Below, piece after piece: positions 1 through 7,752 of a stretch of 64,000 nucleotides of DNA (the first letter of the stretch is position 1; the number at the start of each line of letters is the position of its first letter). Under the pieces are notes generated by a model. It did no database searches. It saw only the letters and a program-made list of their open reading frames with translations, and was not told the DNA's origin. Made by a program: the position numbers and the translations under genes. This DNA comes from an uncultured Bacteroidales bacterium (GTDB lineage Bacteria; Bacteroidota; Bacteroidia; Bacteroidales; UBA932): contig CALVDL010000010.1 in NCBI GenBank assembly GCA_944326305.1, forward strand, positions 1 through 64,000, written 5' to 3'.

Positions 1-77
1 GCGACTTCCAATGATTACCAAAGTTACAACTTTCAATCTTTTTCTACCCTCCCGTGTCTACTTTTTCGACAGCAGCA
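1..77. other. Unrelated sequence replacing the 3' half of a GH2 gene; possible mobile-element end
   Basis: Reading the minus strand of the GH2 gene, similarity to GH2 enzymes stops after Gly-Phe-Asn (residues 351-353, base 78). From there to base 1 no frame encodes the expected TIM-barrel continuation. The stretch contains a short palindrome (AAAGTTACAACTTT, about 20-33) and a TTTTTCGACAG motif at the junction. An insertion-sequence end or a rearrangement junction would explain this. The window edge prevents identification of any transposase, so the element type is inference. Confidence 0.4.
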
Positions 78-1136
78 GTTGAACCCGGCCGCCTTGGCAA
101 GCTCTATGTCATGCCTGAGAGCCTCGTCCGAAGGTGCTGTCCATATCCCGTCAGGGTAGAAACCCTGGTCCAGGACCAGACGCTGGAAGTATTCCCTGTT
201 GTTCAGGTACACTTTCCCGTCCGCAATATGGATTTTCCTCATCCCTGCGTATGATTTCACATGGTCGAGTTCGTTCCCGTCCGCATCTTTCACATGGAAA
301 TCTACGTCATACAGGAACGGGTCTTCCGGAGACCACAGTTTCATTTTCTTCAGAGGGAGCACGATGCAGGCGTGGTTGGAGCATGGCACGGACTTCCGCG
401 CCACTGTCTTCCCGTTGTCTTTTACAGCCACTTCCAGCGTACAGTCCGACTCTGAATAAAACTCCGGCATGACCACCAGCTGGCTCTGGTCGATGTCCGG
501 ACGCATGGTCACTCTTTTGAGCCCGTGTCTGTCCACGGCTTCCATCCACACGGTCTGCCAGATACCGGTAGTGCGGGTGTAGAAGCATCCGGCGGAATTG
601 AATGTGCTGCACTGTTTTCCTACGGATTGTTCTCCGGAACGCTGGTTGTCCTCGACCCTGATGACCAGATTATGTGTCTTTCCCGCTTCTACATGTCCCG
701 TAAGGTCTATGGAGAAGGATGAAGAGCCTCCGTAGTGTCTCCCGGCGAGAATCCCGTCGATGAAAATCTCTGCCGCGTAGTCGACAGCTCCGAAATTCAG
801 ATAGATATTCTTTCCGTTCCACTCTTCAGGGATGCTGATGTCCCTGCGGTACCATACGCAGTTGATAAAATCGGTGTGCCCAATGCCGGACAGTTCGCTC
901 TCAGGACAGAAAGGCACGGTAATTTCCTGACTGAGGCTTCCTGCCTTGAAAAGTTCCCGGTCCATACCGGATTTCCCGAAATCGAATTCGAAATCCCATG
1001 TTCCGTTGAGGTTGATCCATTCCTGTCTCTCGAACTGCGGCCTCGGGTATTCCGCCCGTGGCAGTTCTTCCGCTGATGCGTATGCCAATGTAAAAATTGC
1101 AGCGGCAGTGGCTGCCGCCCTATGTAATAAGTTCAT
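33..1136 (-). pseudogene. GH2-family glycosidase, truncated inside the catalytic domain
   Basis: The 367-residue product has a signal peptide (residues 1-22), a GH2 sugar-binding jelly-roll (about 27-205, with NLNGTWDF and GIWQTVWME), an immunoglobulin-like domain (about 207-305) and only the first strands of the (beta/alpha)8 barrel. Family members run to 600 residues or more, and both catalytic glutamates lie in the missing part. After GFN at 351-353 the frame continues with an unrelated basic tail and a stop. An intact relative in this window (40848-42680) continues at the same point with an RKH motif. The start ATG lies 24 bases after the GH127 stop, so this was the last gene of the upstream operon. 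The remaining protein cannot be an active glycosidase. The rest of the gene may lie beyond an insertion outside the window. Confidence 0.8.
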
Positions 1137-1160
1137 TTTTATAGTGTGTTTATATGATTA

Positions 1161-3179
1161 TTATTGGTTGCTTACCGGGAATTCGGCTATTCTCAAGGTA
1201 GTGCAGCCGAACGGGATGAGTTCGACTGTCTCTTCCGGCCCGAAATTGCCCGGCATCTGCGCGAAGTAGGCGACAGGCCCGGCAGAACCGTTGACTTCCT
1301 TCCAGTTCCTGACTTTCCTTGCTTTTGCCTTGATGGTTACCGGTGCGTTTTCGGGATTCCACGGATAGGCGACGGTACTGTCAGATTTCTCTACGGAGAA
1401 AGTCTCCGCGAGATTTTCTGGAGCAAGCTCTGCATGTACGAAACCATAGTTCCATGGTGAGTCGGATGTAACTTCATAATACCAGTCGCCGAATTCCTTC
1501 TTTTCAGATCCGAATTCCTTTCTGGTCCATTTTTCATCCATTTTCAATGCGTAGATAAGCGGACCGCGCTCGACTACAGCTCCTTCGTCATACCATCTGC
1601 TGATGCTTACTTCCATAGGGAACTCCACGGAAAGGACATCGTCCTTTTTCCAGGTCCGGCAGATTTTCACAATCCCTCCTGCTGCTGCGCCGGCATTTAT
1701 TTCCTTTCCGTTGATCCTGAACACGGGATTCCTGCACCAGCCGGGGACACGTACATGGAACGGGAACCAGGCTTCCCTTGTCGCCTTGTCTGTAAATGAA
1801 AACAGGAATTCTACCGTTTCCCCGAACGGATAAGATGTCTTTTCCTCAATCCGGACCTGTGTTCCGTCAGTTACCCTGGCTGTCACAGAGGAAGGACCGA
1901 ATACCAGTGCGGCAATGCCATTGTCTTCGGTAGCAAACCACAGATGCTGAACAAGTTTCGGCCATCCCTGGTGCATATTTGACGAGCAGCACGGATATCC
2001 GGTCAGCGGGCCGAACAGCAGGGGAGTGTCTTCATACGGAGAAACGAAATCCCTCCACTGGCGGGTGACGCTGATCTGGTTGATTTGTGAGTAGTACTGG
2101 CGTGCAGAATAGTCGTCCGTTATCTGGGTCGGGAGCACATTGTATGCTATCCTTTCAAGATGGTCGGCCCATCTCATGTCTCCTGTTATTCCGATGATCT
2201 TTTCGAGAGAGAACATCATTTCCACTGCGGTACACAGTTCCGAGCCGGCTGTCGGACGCCCGAAGCGCATCATTTCGTCTCCTGCCCAAAGTCCTGTCGG
2301 CAGAGCGGTGCTGTGTCTCATCTTTTCCACGGCTTTGTATACTGCCTGCAGATGCTCCGGATTCCTTGACTGCTGGTACCAGATTACCGGTTCTTTGAAT
2401 CCCATGGCCAGGTTCACGCAGTGGTATGAGTGTTGCCGTGAAACTGCATCTGAGTAAAGGAATTCCCCTGTCCAGTCGCGCGTCTGGCTGTGTATCAGCT
2501 TTGCAAGGTCAAGGAGAAAGCTCTCTCCGGTGATATTGTACAGCCAGTGGACCATCATCAGGTTTTCACCTCCTCTTTCTCTGGCCCAATCCGTCCAGTG
2601 GTCAAGAGGGGTCTCGGGCAGATGTTCCAGCTGGTAGCGGAAGTAACGGGTCATCAGGTCCGGCACCCGTTCGTCTCCAGTGGCAGAGTAGTACTGCTGC
2701 AGTACTTTCAGCATTACCATCTTGGGCCACCAGTCATGCGACAGTCCTCTTTGCATACCGTCCTTGTCCGGCCTGTCTGTGTCTGGCCCGAAATAGCCGT
2801 CAGGTTTCAGGGATGCCAGAGTATACTCTATCCATGGCTGTACCTTGTCTTTCAGTTCCTTGTCATCCAGAATATAGGCCAGAGGCAGAAGGCCGTCTAC
2901 CCAGTACGGCCCCCTTTCCCAGGCATCGCCTTCACCTCCGAGCCAGGCATTGCCGGGCCCCATGACAGAAGTATAGATACTGTCCATGTGTCCGGTCATT
3001 CCATCCCTGGCACGCATCAGCTGCTCTTTGAGCCATCCTTCCGCCCTGATACTTCCGAGCGGGAGTTCCATATATTCCTTCTGTGCAAGCGGAGGTCTGT
3101 TGTTTATGTATTCCTGTGCGGAAACACATGCCGGCCCCATTACTGAGGCCAGCACGAGTGTAAACAGTATTTTATTCAT
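1161..3179 (-). CDS. GH127-type beta-L-arabinofuranosidase (DUF1680)
   Basis: This is a secreted glycoside hydrolase with an (alpha/alpha)6 barrel, expected to remove beta-L-arabinofuranose from plant arabinosides. A signal peptide ends near residue 22 (VSAQ). The family signature ERGPYWVDGLLPLAY is near residue 90. The zinc-thiolate site characteristic of GH127 is visible as Glu-x-Cys at about 314-316 and Cys-Cys at about 397-398 (GYPCCSSN); in studied members one of the paired cysteines is the nucleophile. The length of 672 residues is normal. The open frame begins at a TTG, but the ATG one codon later is preferred. It lies between GH20 and the GH2 remnant in a minus-strand operon. Related families (GH146, other DUF1680 clades) share the fold, so the exact linkage is not certain. 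Confidence 0.85.
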   Translation of the reverse strand: MNKILFTLVLASVMGPACVSAQEYINNRPPLAQKEYMELPLGSIRAEGWLKEQLMRARDGMTGHMDSIYTSVMGPGNAWLGGEGDAWERGPYWVDGLLPLAYILDDKELKDKVQPWIEYTLASLKPDGYFGPDTDRPDKDGMQRGLSHDWWPKMVMLKVLQQYYSATGDERVPDLMTRYFRYQLEHLPETPLDHWTDWARERGGENLMMVHWLYNITGESFLLDLAKLIHSQTRDWTGEFLYSDAVSRQHSYHCVNLAMGFKEPVIWYQQSRNPEHLQAVYKAVEKMRHSTALPTGLWAGDEMMRFGRPTAGSELCTAVEMMFSLEKIIGITGDMRWADHLERIAYNVLPTQITDDYSARQYYSQINQISVTRQWRDFVSPYEDTPLLFGPLTGYPCCSSNMHQGWPKLVQHLWFATEDNGIAALVFGPSSVTARVTDGTQVRIEEKTSYPFGETVEFLFSFTDKATREAWFPFHVRVPGWCRNPVFRINGKEINAGAAAGGIVKICRTWKKDDVLSVEFPMEVSISRWYDEGAVVERGPLIYALKMDEKWTRKEFGSEKKEFGDWYYEVTSDSPWNYGFVHAELAPENLAETFSVEKSDSTVAYPWNPENAPVTIKAKARKVRNWKEVNGSAGPVAYFAQMPGNFGPEETVELIPFGCTTLRIAEFPVSNQ

Positions 3180-3225
3180 CAATTATTGTAAATGCCTTCT
3201 TTATCGGTATATGCCATCTGGCCAG

Positions 3226-4857
3226 TTATTCTCCCGTTTCTTCAAGCGGAGCATACGTTATTCCCTTTGAGTCCCAGATTTTCAGGAGTTTCGGCAGCGG
3301 CCCTTCCAGGAATCTGCGGTAGTCCTTGTTTTCCGGTTCGGTCCATCCCGCCTCGGAGAGAGCGACGAATCTCGGGAAAGCCTGGTAGAACATTTTTTCG
3401 TCTGTCATGATCCATTCTGTCCAGAGCTGGCATCCGAAGCCGATTATCCTGTCTTCGAGTTCTTTCGGAAAATTGTCCGGAACCGGATAGAAATCGTATG
3501 AGTTCTTGAGCGGTATCCACTCGTAATTGTAGTCCAGGTATGTACGCATATTATAGGAATTCACCACGTCATATCCCCGTGCTGCCGCATCTTCGATCTG
3601 TGCCAGGTCTCCCATCCAGAACTGGATTACAGAGCCTTCCGCAAGGCTGGTGCCGCTGTCCGCGACTCCGGCTGTGTTGTCATGAGGGTTACCTCCTATG
3701 TCGCTCCATCCCATCATTTTCCTTCCTTTCGAGGCGATATAGTCGGACATCCTGTTCGTGAAATACAGCTGGAAGTCGGACAGTGTCTTGATGTCGTGCT
3801 CTTTCATGTATTTCTTCACGTCGGAGGACTGCCTCCACATATCGAAACTCACTTCATCCCCGCCGATATGTATAACCTGGCTCGGGAAAAGTTCCATCAC
3901 TTCATCCAGCACGTCCTGCAGGAAAGAGATGACCTTCGGGTCCGTCACGTTGAACAGGTCGGCTGCATAGCCGAAGCGGCAAGGCGTCTTGAAAGGTTTC
4001 CCGATAGTGCCGAGCCACGGATAGGCAGCTATCGCCGCACTTGAGTGTCCCGGCATCTCTATTTCAGGCATTACGGTTATGTGTCTCTGTCTGGCGTAAG
4101 CGACCACTTCCCGGATCTGGTCCTGGGTGTAGTACCCTTCCTGCGGGTTCGGATCATATTCCTGGCTGTTCCAGCCCCCGATATGGGTGGAATCCCGTTT
4201 CCCTCCTATTTCAGTAAGAAGCGGATATTTCCTGATTTCGATGCGCCAGCCCTGGTCGTCGGTCAGATGCCAGTGGAAAACATTCATCTTGACCCGGGCC
4301 ATCTCGTCCAGGAACAGCTTTACATTCTTCATCCCTCTGAAATTCCTGGCGTCATCGAGCATGAACGCCCTCCACTGGAATGCCGGCCAGTCGTTTATCT
4401 CACCGTTCCTTACTGCCAGGATGGCGGCGGATGTGTCCCTGACAATCATCTGGCGCAGAGACTGTATCCCGTAGAATACCCCTTCCGCGGATGAGGCTGA
4501 GATTTCTATGTTCCCGTCGGCCTTTATCCTGTACTGTCCCGGTATGCTGTCGAGGGCGGTGTCCTTTTTCAGGACAATTTTTCCGGACCTCCTTCCTTCT
4601 TTCAGGACGGTCCTGATACCTGCGTCCTCCTCCAGATACTGCTGCAGCATGGACGCCTCGGAAGCGAATTCCTCCGGGAATGCGACCGGGACCCTTCCGC
4701 GGATGACGGTAGAGCCTCCGGCATATTTTGTCTCCTGGGGGTGGGGGATGATCATGTATGCGCTGTTTTCAGCCATATACGACCTTTGGGGCCCGCATCC
4801 GGACAGAAGCACTGCGGACAGTGCCGCACATGATATGAGTAGCGATGGATGTATCAT
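3226..4857 (-). CDS. GH20 beta-N-acetylhexosaminidase, lipoprotein
   Basis: The product releases terminal beta-linked GlcNAc or GalNAc by substrate-assisted catalysis. The lipobox LLSGC puts the lipidated Cys at residue 21, so the enzyme is membrane-anchored. An N-terminal GH20b domain (about 34-150) precedes the catalytic barrel (about 155-500). The Asp-Glu catalytic pair is at 334-335 in HIGGDEVSF, and FHWHLTDDQGWRIEI (about 194-208) and PEIEMPGHS (264-272) are family motifs. The length of 543 residues is typical. It follows a TIM-barrel hydrolase by 42 bases and precedes GH127 by 46 bases in the same operon. Together with an arabinofuranosidase, it suggests a mixed glycoconjugate substrate rather than a simple plant wall polymer. 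Confidence 0.92.
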   Translation of the reverse strand: MIHPSLLISCAALSAVLLSGCGPQRSYMAENSAYMIIPHPQETKYAGGSTVIRGRVPVAFPEEFASEASMLQQYLEEDAGIRTVLKEGRRSGKIVLKKDTALDSIPGQYRIKADGNIEISASSAEGVFYGIQSLRQMIVRDTSAAILAVRNGEINDWPAFQWRAFMLDDARNFRGMKNVKLFLDEMARVKMNVFHWHLTDDQGWRIEIRKYPLLTEIGGKRDSTHIGGWNSQEYDPNPQEGYYTQDQIREVVAYARQRHITVMPEIEMPGHSSAAIAAYPWLGTIGKPFKTPCRFGYAADLFNVTDPKVISFLQDVLDEVMELFPSQVIHIGGDEVSFDMWRQSSDVKKYMKEHDIKTLSDFQLYFTNRMSDYIASKGRKMMGWSDIGGNPHDNTAGVADSGTSLAEGSVIQFWMGDLAQIEDAAARGYDVVNSYNMRTYLDYNYEWIPLKNSYDFYPVPDNFPKELEDRIIGFGCQLWTEWIMTDEKMFYQAFPRFVALSEAGWTEPENKDYRRFLEGPLPKLLKIWDSKGITYAPLEETGE

Positions 4858-4899
4858 TGTATGGTATGAAATGTTTGCTGCAAAATATAGCCTGCCGTG

Positions 4900-6189
4900 T
4901 CAGGCGTTCCATAGTCCGTCCTTGTCGATATAGAGCATCTGCCCCGGGCAGAGCCAGCCTTCGAAATATTTTCCTTTCAGGGGGCCTTCTGCTTCGAAGA
5001 ATACTCTGATTTTCGTAGGCAGCTCCCTTTCCAGGCTGGTCACTGTATAGCACGGGTCCCCGTCCTCGTCAATCCATCTGGTCACAGCGAGTGAGATGTC
5101 CGTGTTTATGACAGGCTCTATCCTTGTGAGCTCCTGCGAGCCGTCGAACAGCGGGAAGTTCCCGAACGGGCGGCCGTAGTGAGAGACACTGTCGAAAGTG
5201 CAACGGGAGAGCTTTCCGGAGAAAAGGTGCATGAAGTTCCTGTTTTCCGCGGAGAGGCTGGTATAGGTAGGTGTACGTTCCCCGTAACGGTTTACTGGGC
5301 TTTCCCTGTAGCTTCCGCACGGTCCTGGTGATTCATAGAACTGGAACCAGTGGATTCCGGTCGCCCCGTGCGCTATGGCACTGAAGAGCTGCCATCTGAT
5401 GTCATCTCTGGTAGGTACCCTGTACCCCCAGTGCCCGACGCTGAGCAGCGATACGAAAAGCTCGGCCCCGGTCTCCTTGGCCACCCTGCTGAATATGTTC
5501 AGGCACTTCATGTGTATGTCCTGGTAATATTCCCTCTGGAAGTAGGCGCACTGGCCGTAGCTGTCAAAAGATATGATCTTCGCCCCGGAACGCCGTACGA
5601 AGTCGGCCAGCTTTTCCGCATATCCGTCCATGGTCCCGTCGCATCCGAGCACTTCGGCGAAATTAGGTTCTTCCCAGTAAGGGAACATGTTCAGGAACGC
5701 CGTCAGCTCCGGACCCGCCTCCTGGACAATCCTGAATGCCGTGACGGCATATTCCCATGCGGGGGCGTCCGGCTCGTCACCTACATGGAATCCGAAGACA
5801 GCTGGATGGCCGCCGAAGTCTTCCATGGCTTCTCTGACCCCTTTGCGGAATTCTTTTTCCCCCACGGCCATGAGCCTCCTGTAGGTGGTCCTGGCATCGC
5901 ATACTATGGCCTGCATCCCCTGTTCCTGGCATTTGTCAAGAAGGCTGAGCATCCTTGCCTTGTCATGCCTTGCGGGGTCGTATTCGAATGTCATTGGAAG
6001 GTTGATTCCGCAGTCTTTCCAGTCACGGACCGCCTTGGTTTCATCAATCAGGCCTGTGGGCTGGTAGTTCCAGAAACTGATATGGTACCTGTTTTCTGTA
6101 CCGGCTGCCGTCTCCGGAGTTTCTGCAGACGCAGAAACTCCGAAAAAAGGCAGTGCTGAAAAAAGTATTGAAATAAGTGTCCTTTTCAT
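4900..6189 (-). CDS. Secreted TIM-barrel protein, probable glycoside hydrolase
   Basis: The 429-residue product has a signal peptide (residues 1-22). Its sequence pattern suits a (beta/alpha)8 barrel of the GH-A clan: ISFWNYQPTG at the start, FHVGDEPDAPAW at 134-145 with Glu139 as a candidate acid/base, an ISFDSYGQC strand near 226, and HWFQFYESPGP near 300 as a possible nucleophile region. A small beta-sandwich follows (about 335-429). It resembles the beta-galactosidase/GH42-like uncharacterised enzymes common in Bacteroidota loci, but I cannot assign a CAZy family. It lies between SusD and GH20 in the operon. Substrate and catalytic residues are inference. Confidence 0.55.
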   Translation of the reverse strand: MKRTLISILFSALPFFGVSASAETPETAAGTENRYHISFWNYQPTGLIDETKAVRDWKDCGINLPMTFEYDPARHDKARMLSLLDKCQEQGMQAIVCDARTTYRRLMAVGEKEFRKGVREAMEDFGGHPAVFGFHVGDEPDAPAWEYAVTAFRIVQEAGPELTAFLNMFPYWEEPNFAEVLGCDGTMDGYAEKLADFVRRSGAKIISFDSYGQCAYFQREYYQDIHMKCLNIFSRVAKETGAELFVSLLSVGHWGYRVPTRDDIRWQLFSAIAHGATGIHWFQFYESPGPCGSYRESPVNRYGERTPTYTSLSAENRNFMHLFSGKLSRCTFDSVSHYGRPFGNFPLFDGSQELTRIEPVINTDISLAVTRWIDEDGDPCYTVTSLERELPTKIRVFFEAEGPLKGKYFEGWLCPGQMLYIDKDGLWNA

Positions 6190-6217
6190 GTGGCTTGCTG
6201 TGTTGAACGGTCGGGAA

Positions 6218-7738
6218 TCAGTATCCCGGATTCTGTACTATGGTATTGTGGCTGGAGATGATTGCCGATGTAGGGATAGGGAAGAGTTCGAACTCTTCTT
6301 TCCCGGTATAGACCACTTTGTTGTAATATTCGCACTTTGACTTCATCTTTTCGTTCCAGAGATCGTTCCTGATAAGGTCCAGACGGCGGAAATCGTTCTC
6401 CCAGTAGAGTTCCTTGGCCCTCTCATCCAGGAGTTTCTCCATGAAGGCCTCAGTGGTTGATACGTCTGCCATGTCGTATGCCTCGAGCCCGGCACGGGTC
6501 CTGACCCTGTTCAGCAGTTGAAGTGCCTCGTCGGTAGGACCGTCCTGTTTCACTATGGCTTCGGCCAGCTGTGTCAGGACGTCTGCATAGCGGTAAACTA
6601 TCCAGTCTATGTCACTGTCATATCCGGTGGAATTCGGGTCCACTTCATATTTGATGGCTGCCGGCCCCCAGTAGAGGTGCTTGCTCTCATCCCCGTTTAC
6701 ATAGTCGTTTTCAAAGCTGTGTACAATGCCTGTAGTCCCTACATAGTCGGCTATCACCATGCCGTCCGCTATCCTCTGGTCGCCTTCCTCAAAGGTGTTG
6801 TAGAACTGCCAGGTCAGTGCGTTTCCGTTCCATGCCTGCTGGGCTGCCACTCCGCAGTCGTAGTCACCGGGTAGCCCGTTGGCAACGAACACTCCGGTCC
6901 CGTCCGTGATGCCGCGCTTGGCTACACAGGACCAGATGGTCTCGACATTGCCTTCTCCGGCGATGGTGAATATGTCCCTGTATCTCGGGACCAGGTCGAA
7001 CCCGTATTTCGGGTCCATGAGTTCGCGTGCTTCGGCCTCGGCCCTGTCCCAGTACCTTTTCTGCATGTAGAACCTCAGGAGGATCATGTGCCCAAGGGCC
7101 TGGGTGAAGCGTCCGTAGTCCTGGTCCCCGTGCGAGTATTTGAGTTCAAGGTCCGGGATGGCCTCTGTAATGTTGGTCACGATGTATTCTTCCATCTCAT
7201 CCTCTGTGGCGCGCGGGAAGTCCTTCTCGTCGGTAGGGTTTTCAATCGACTCTATCGGCACCAGAGGAATCGGACCATATAGGGTCCATAGCTGGAATGC
7301 GAGCCAGCCTTTGGCGAGCTTCATCTCGGCTATCTGGCGGGCCCTGACCTTGGTGTTGGTGGAAGGCAGTTCCTCGATGTCCCTCTGGGTCTGCTCCAGG
7401 AGGCTGAGCTTTTTGTAGTAGTTGTTCCAGATGTCCTGCATCGGCCACATGTCCTCACGGTAGTTGCCCCAGTTCCACGGGAAGTATCCTTCTGCCTTCT
7501 GTATCACTATGTCGCAGGCGAGGGTAGGGGTGTTGTCCGAGAAGTAACCGGCCCACTGCCCCAGGCGGAATATTTCGTATGCGCTTCCTATTACCAGCAT
7601 GTCGGCATCTTCTTCTGTGGCAGGGAATATGGTATCGTTCGTGCTTCCGAAGTCTTCTGACACGAGCTCGCAGCCGGCCAGGGCGGCGGTAAGGCACGCC
7701 AGAGCTGCGACTATGAATATGTTTCTGATATATTTCAT
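6218..7738 (-). CDS. SusD/RagB-family glycan-binding lipoprotein
   Basis: This is a surface lipoprotein that caps the partner SusC barrel and captures glycan. The lipobox (AALAGC, Cys23) is followed by a SusD-like N-terminal region (DTIFPATEEDADMLV) and tetratricopeptide-type helices. It has the family C-terminus: LLNRVRTRAGLEAYD, LLDERAKELYWENDFRRLDLIR and a final ELFPIP. The length of 506 residues is typical. It starts 14 bases after the SusC stop, so the two are surely cotranscribed. It diverges from the other two SusD proteins in this window, which implies a different ligand. Confidence 0.95.
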   Translation of the reverse strand: MKYIRNIFIVAALACLTAALAGCELVSEDFGSTNDTIFPATEEDADMLVIGSAYEIFRLGQWAGYFSDNTPTLACDIVIQKAEGYFPWNWGNYREDMWPMQDIWNNYYKKLSLLEQTQRDIEELPSTNTKVRARQIAEMKLAKGWLAFQLWTLYGPIPLVPIESIENPTDEKDFPRATEDEMEEYIVTNITEAIPDLELKYSHGDQDYGRFTQALGHMILLRFYMQKRYWDRAEAEARELMDPKYGFDLVPRYRDIFTIAGEGNVETIWSCVAKRGITDGTGVFVANGLPGDYDCGVAAQQAWNGNALTWQFYNTFEEGDQRIADGMVIADYVGTTGIVHSFENDYVNGDESKHLYWGPAAIKYEVDPNSTGYDSDIDWIVYRYADVLTQLAEAIVKQDGPTDEALQLLNRVRTRAGLEAYDMADVSTTEAFMEKLLDERAKELYWENDFRRLDLIRNDLWNEKMKSKCEYYNKVVYTGKEEFELFPIPTSAIISSHNTIVQNPGY

Positions 7739-7752
7739 GGTGATTGTATGTC

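Noticed and set aside
5350-6159. A 269-codon plus-strand open frame opposite the TIM-barrel gene
   Set aside because: It is a shadow frame created by G+C-rich codon bias. It has no signal peptide or domain, and the minus-strand gene has clear features and operon spacing.
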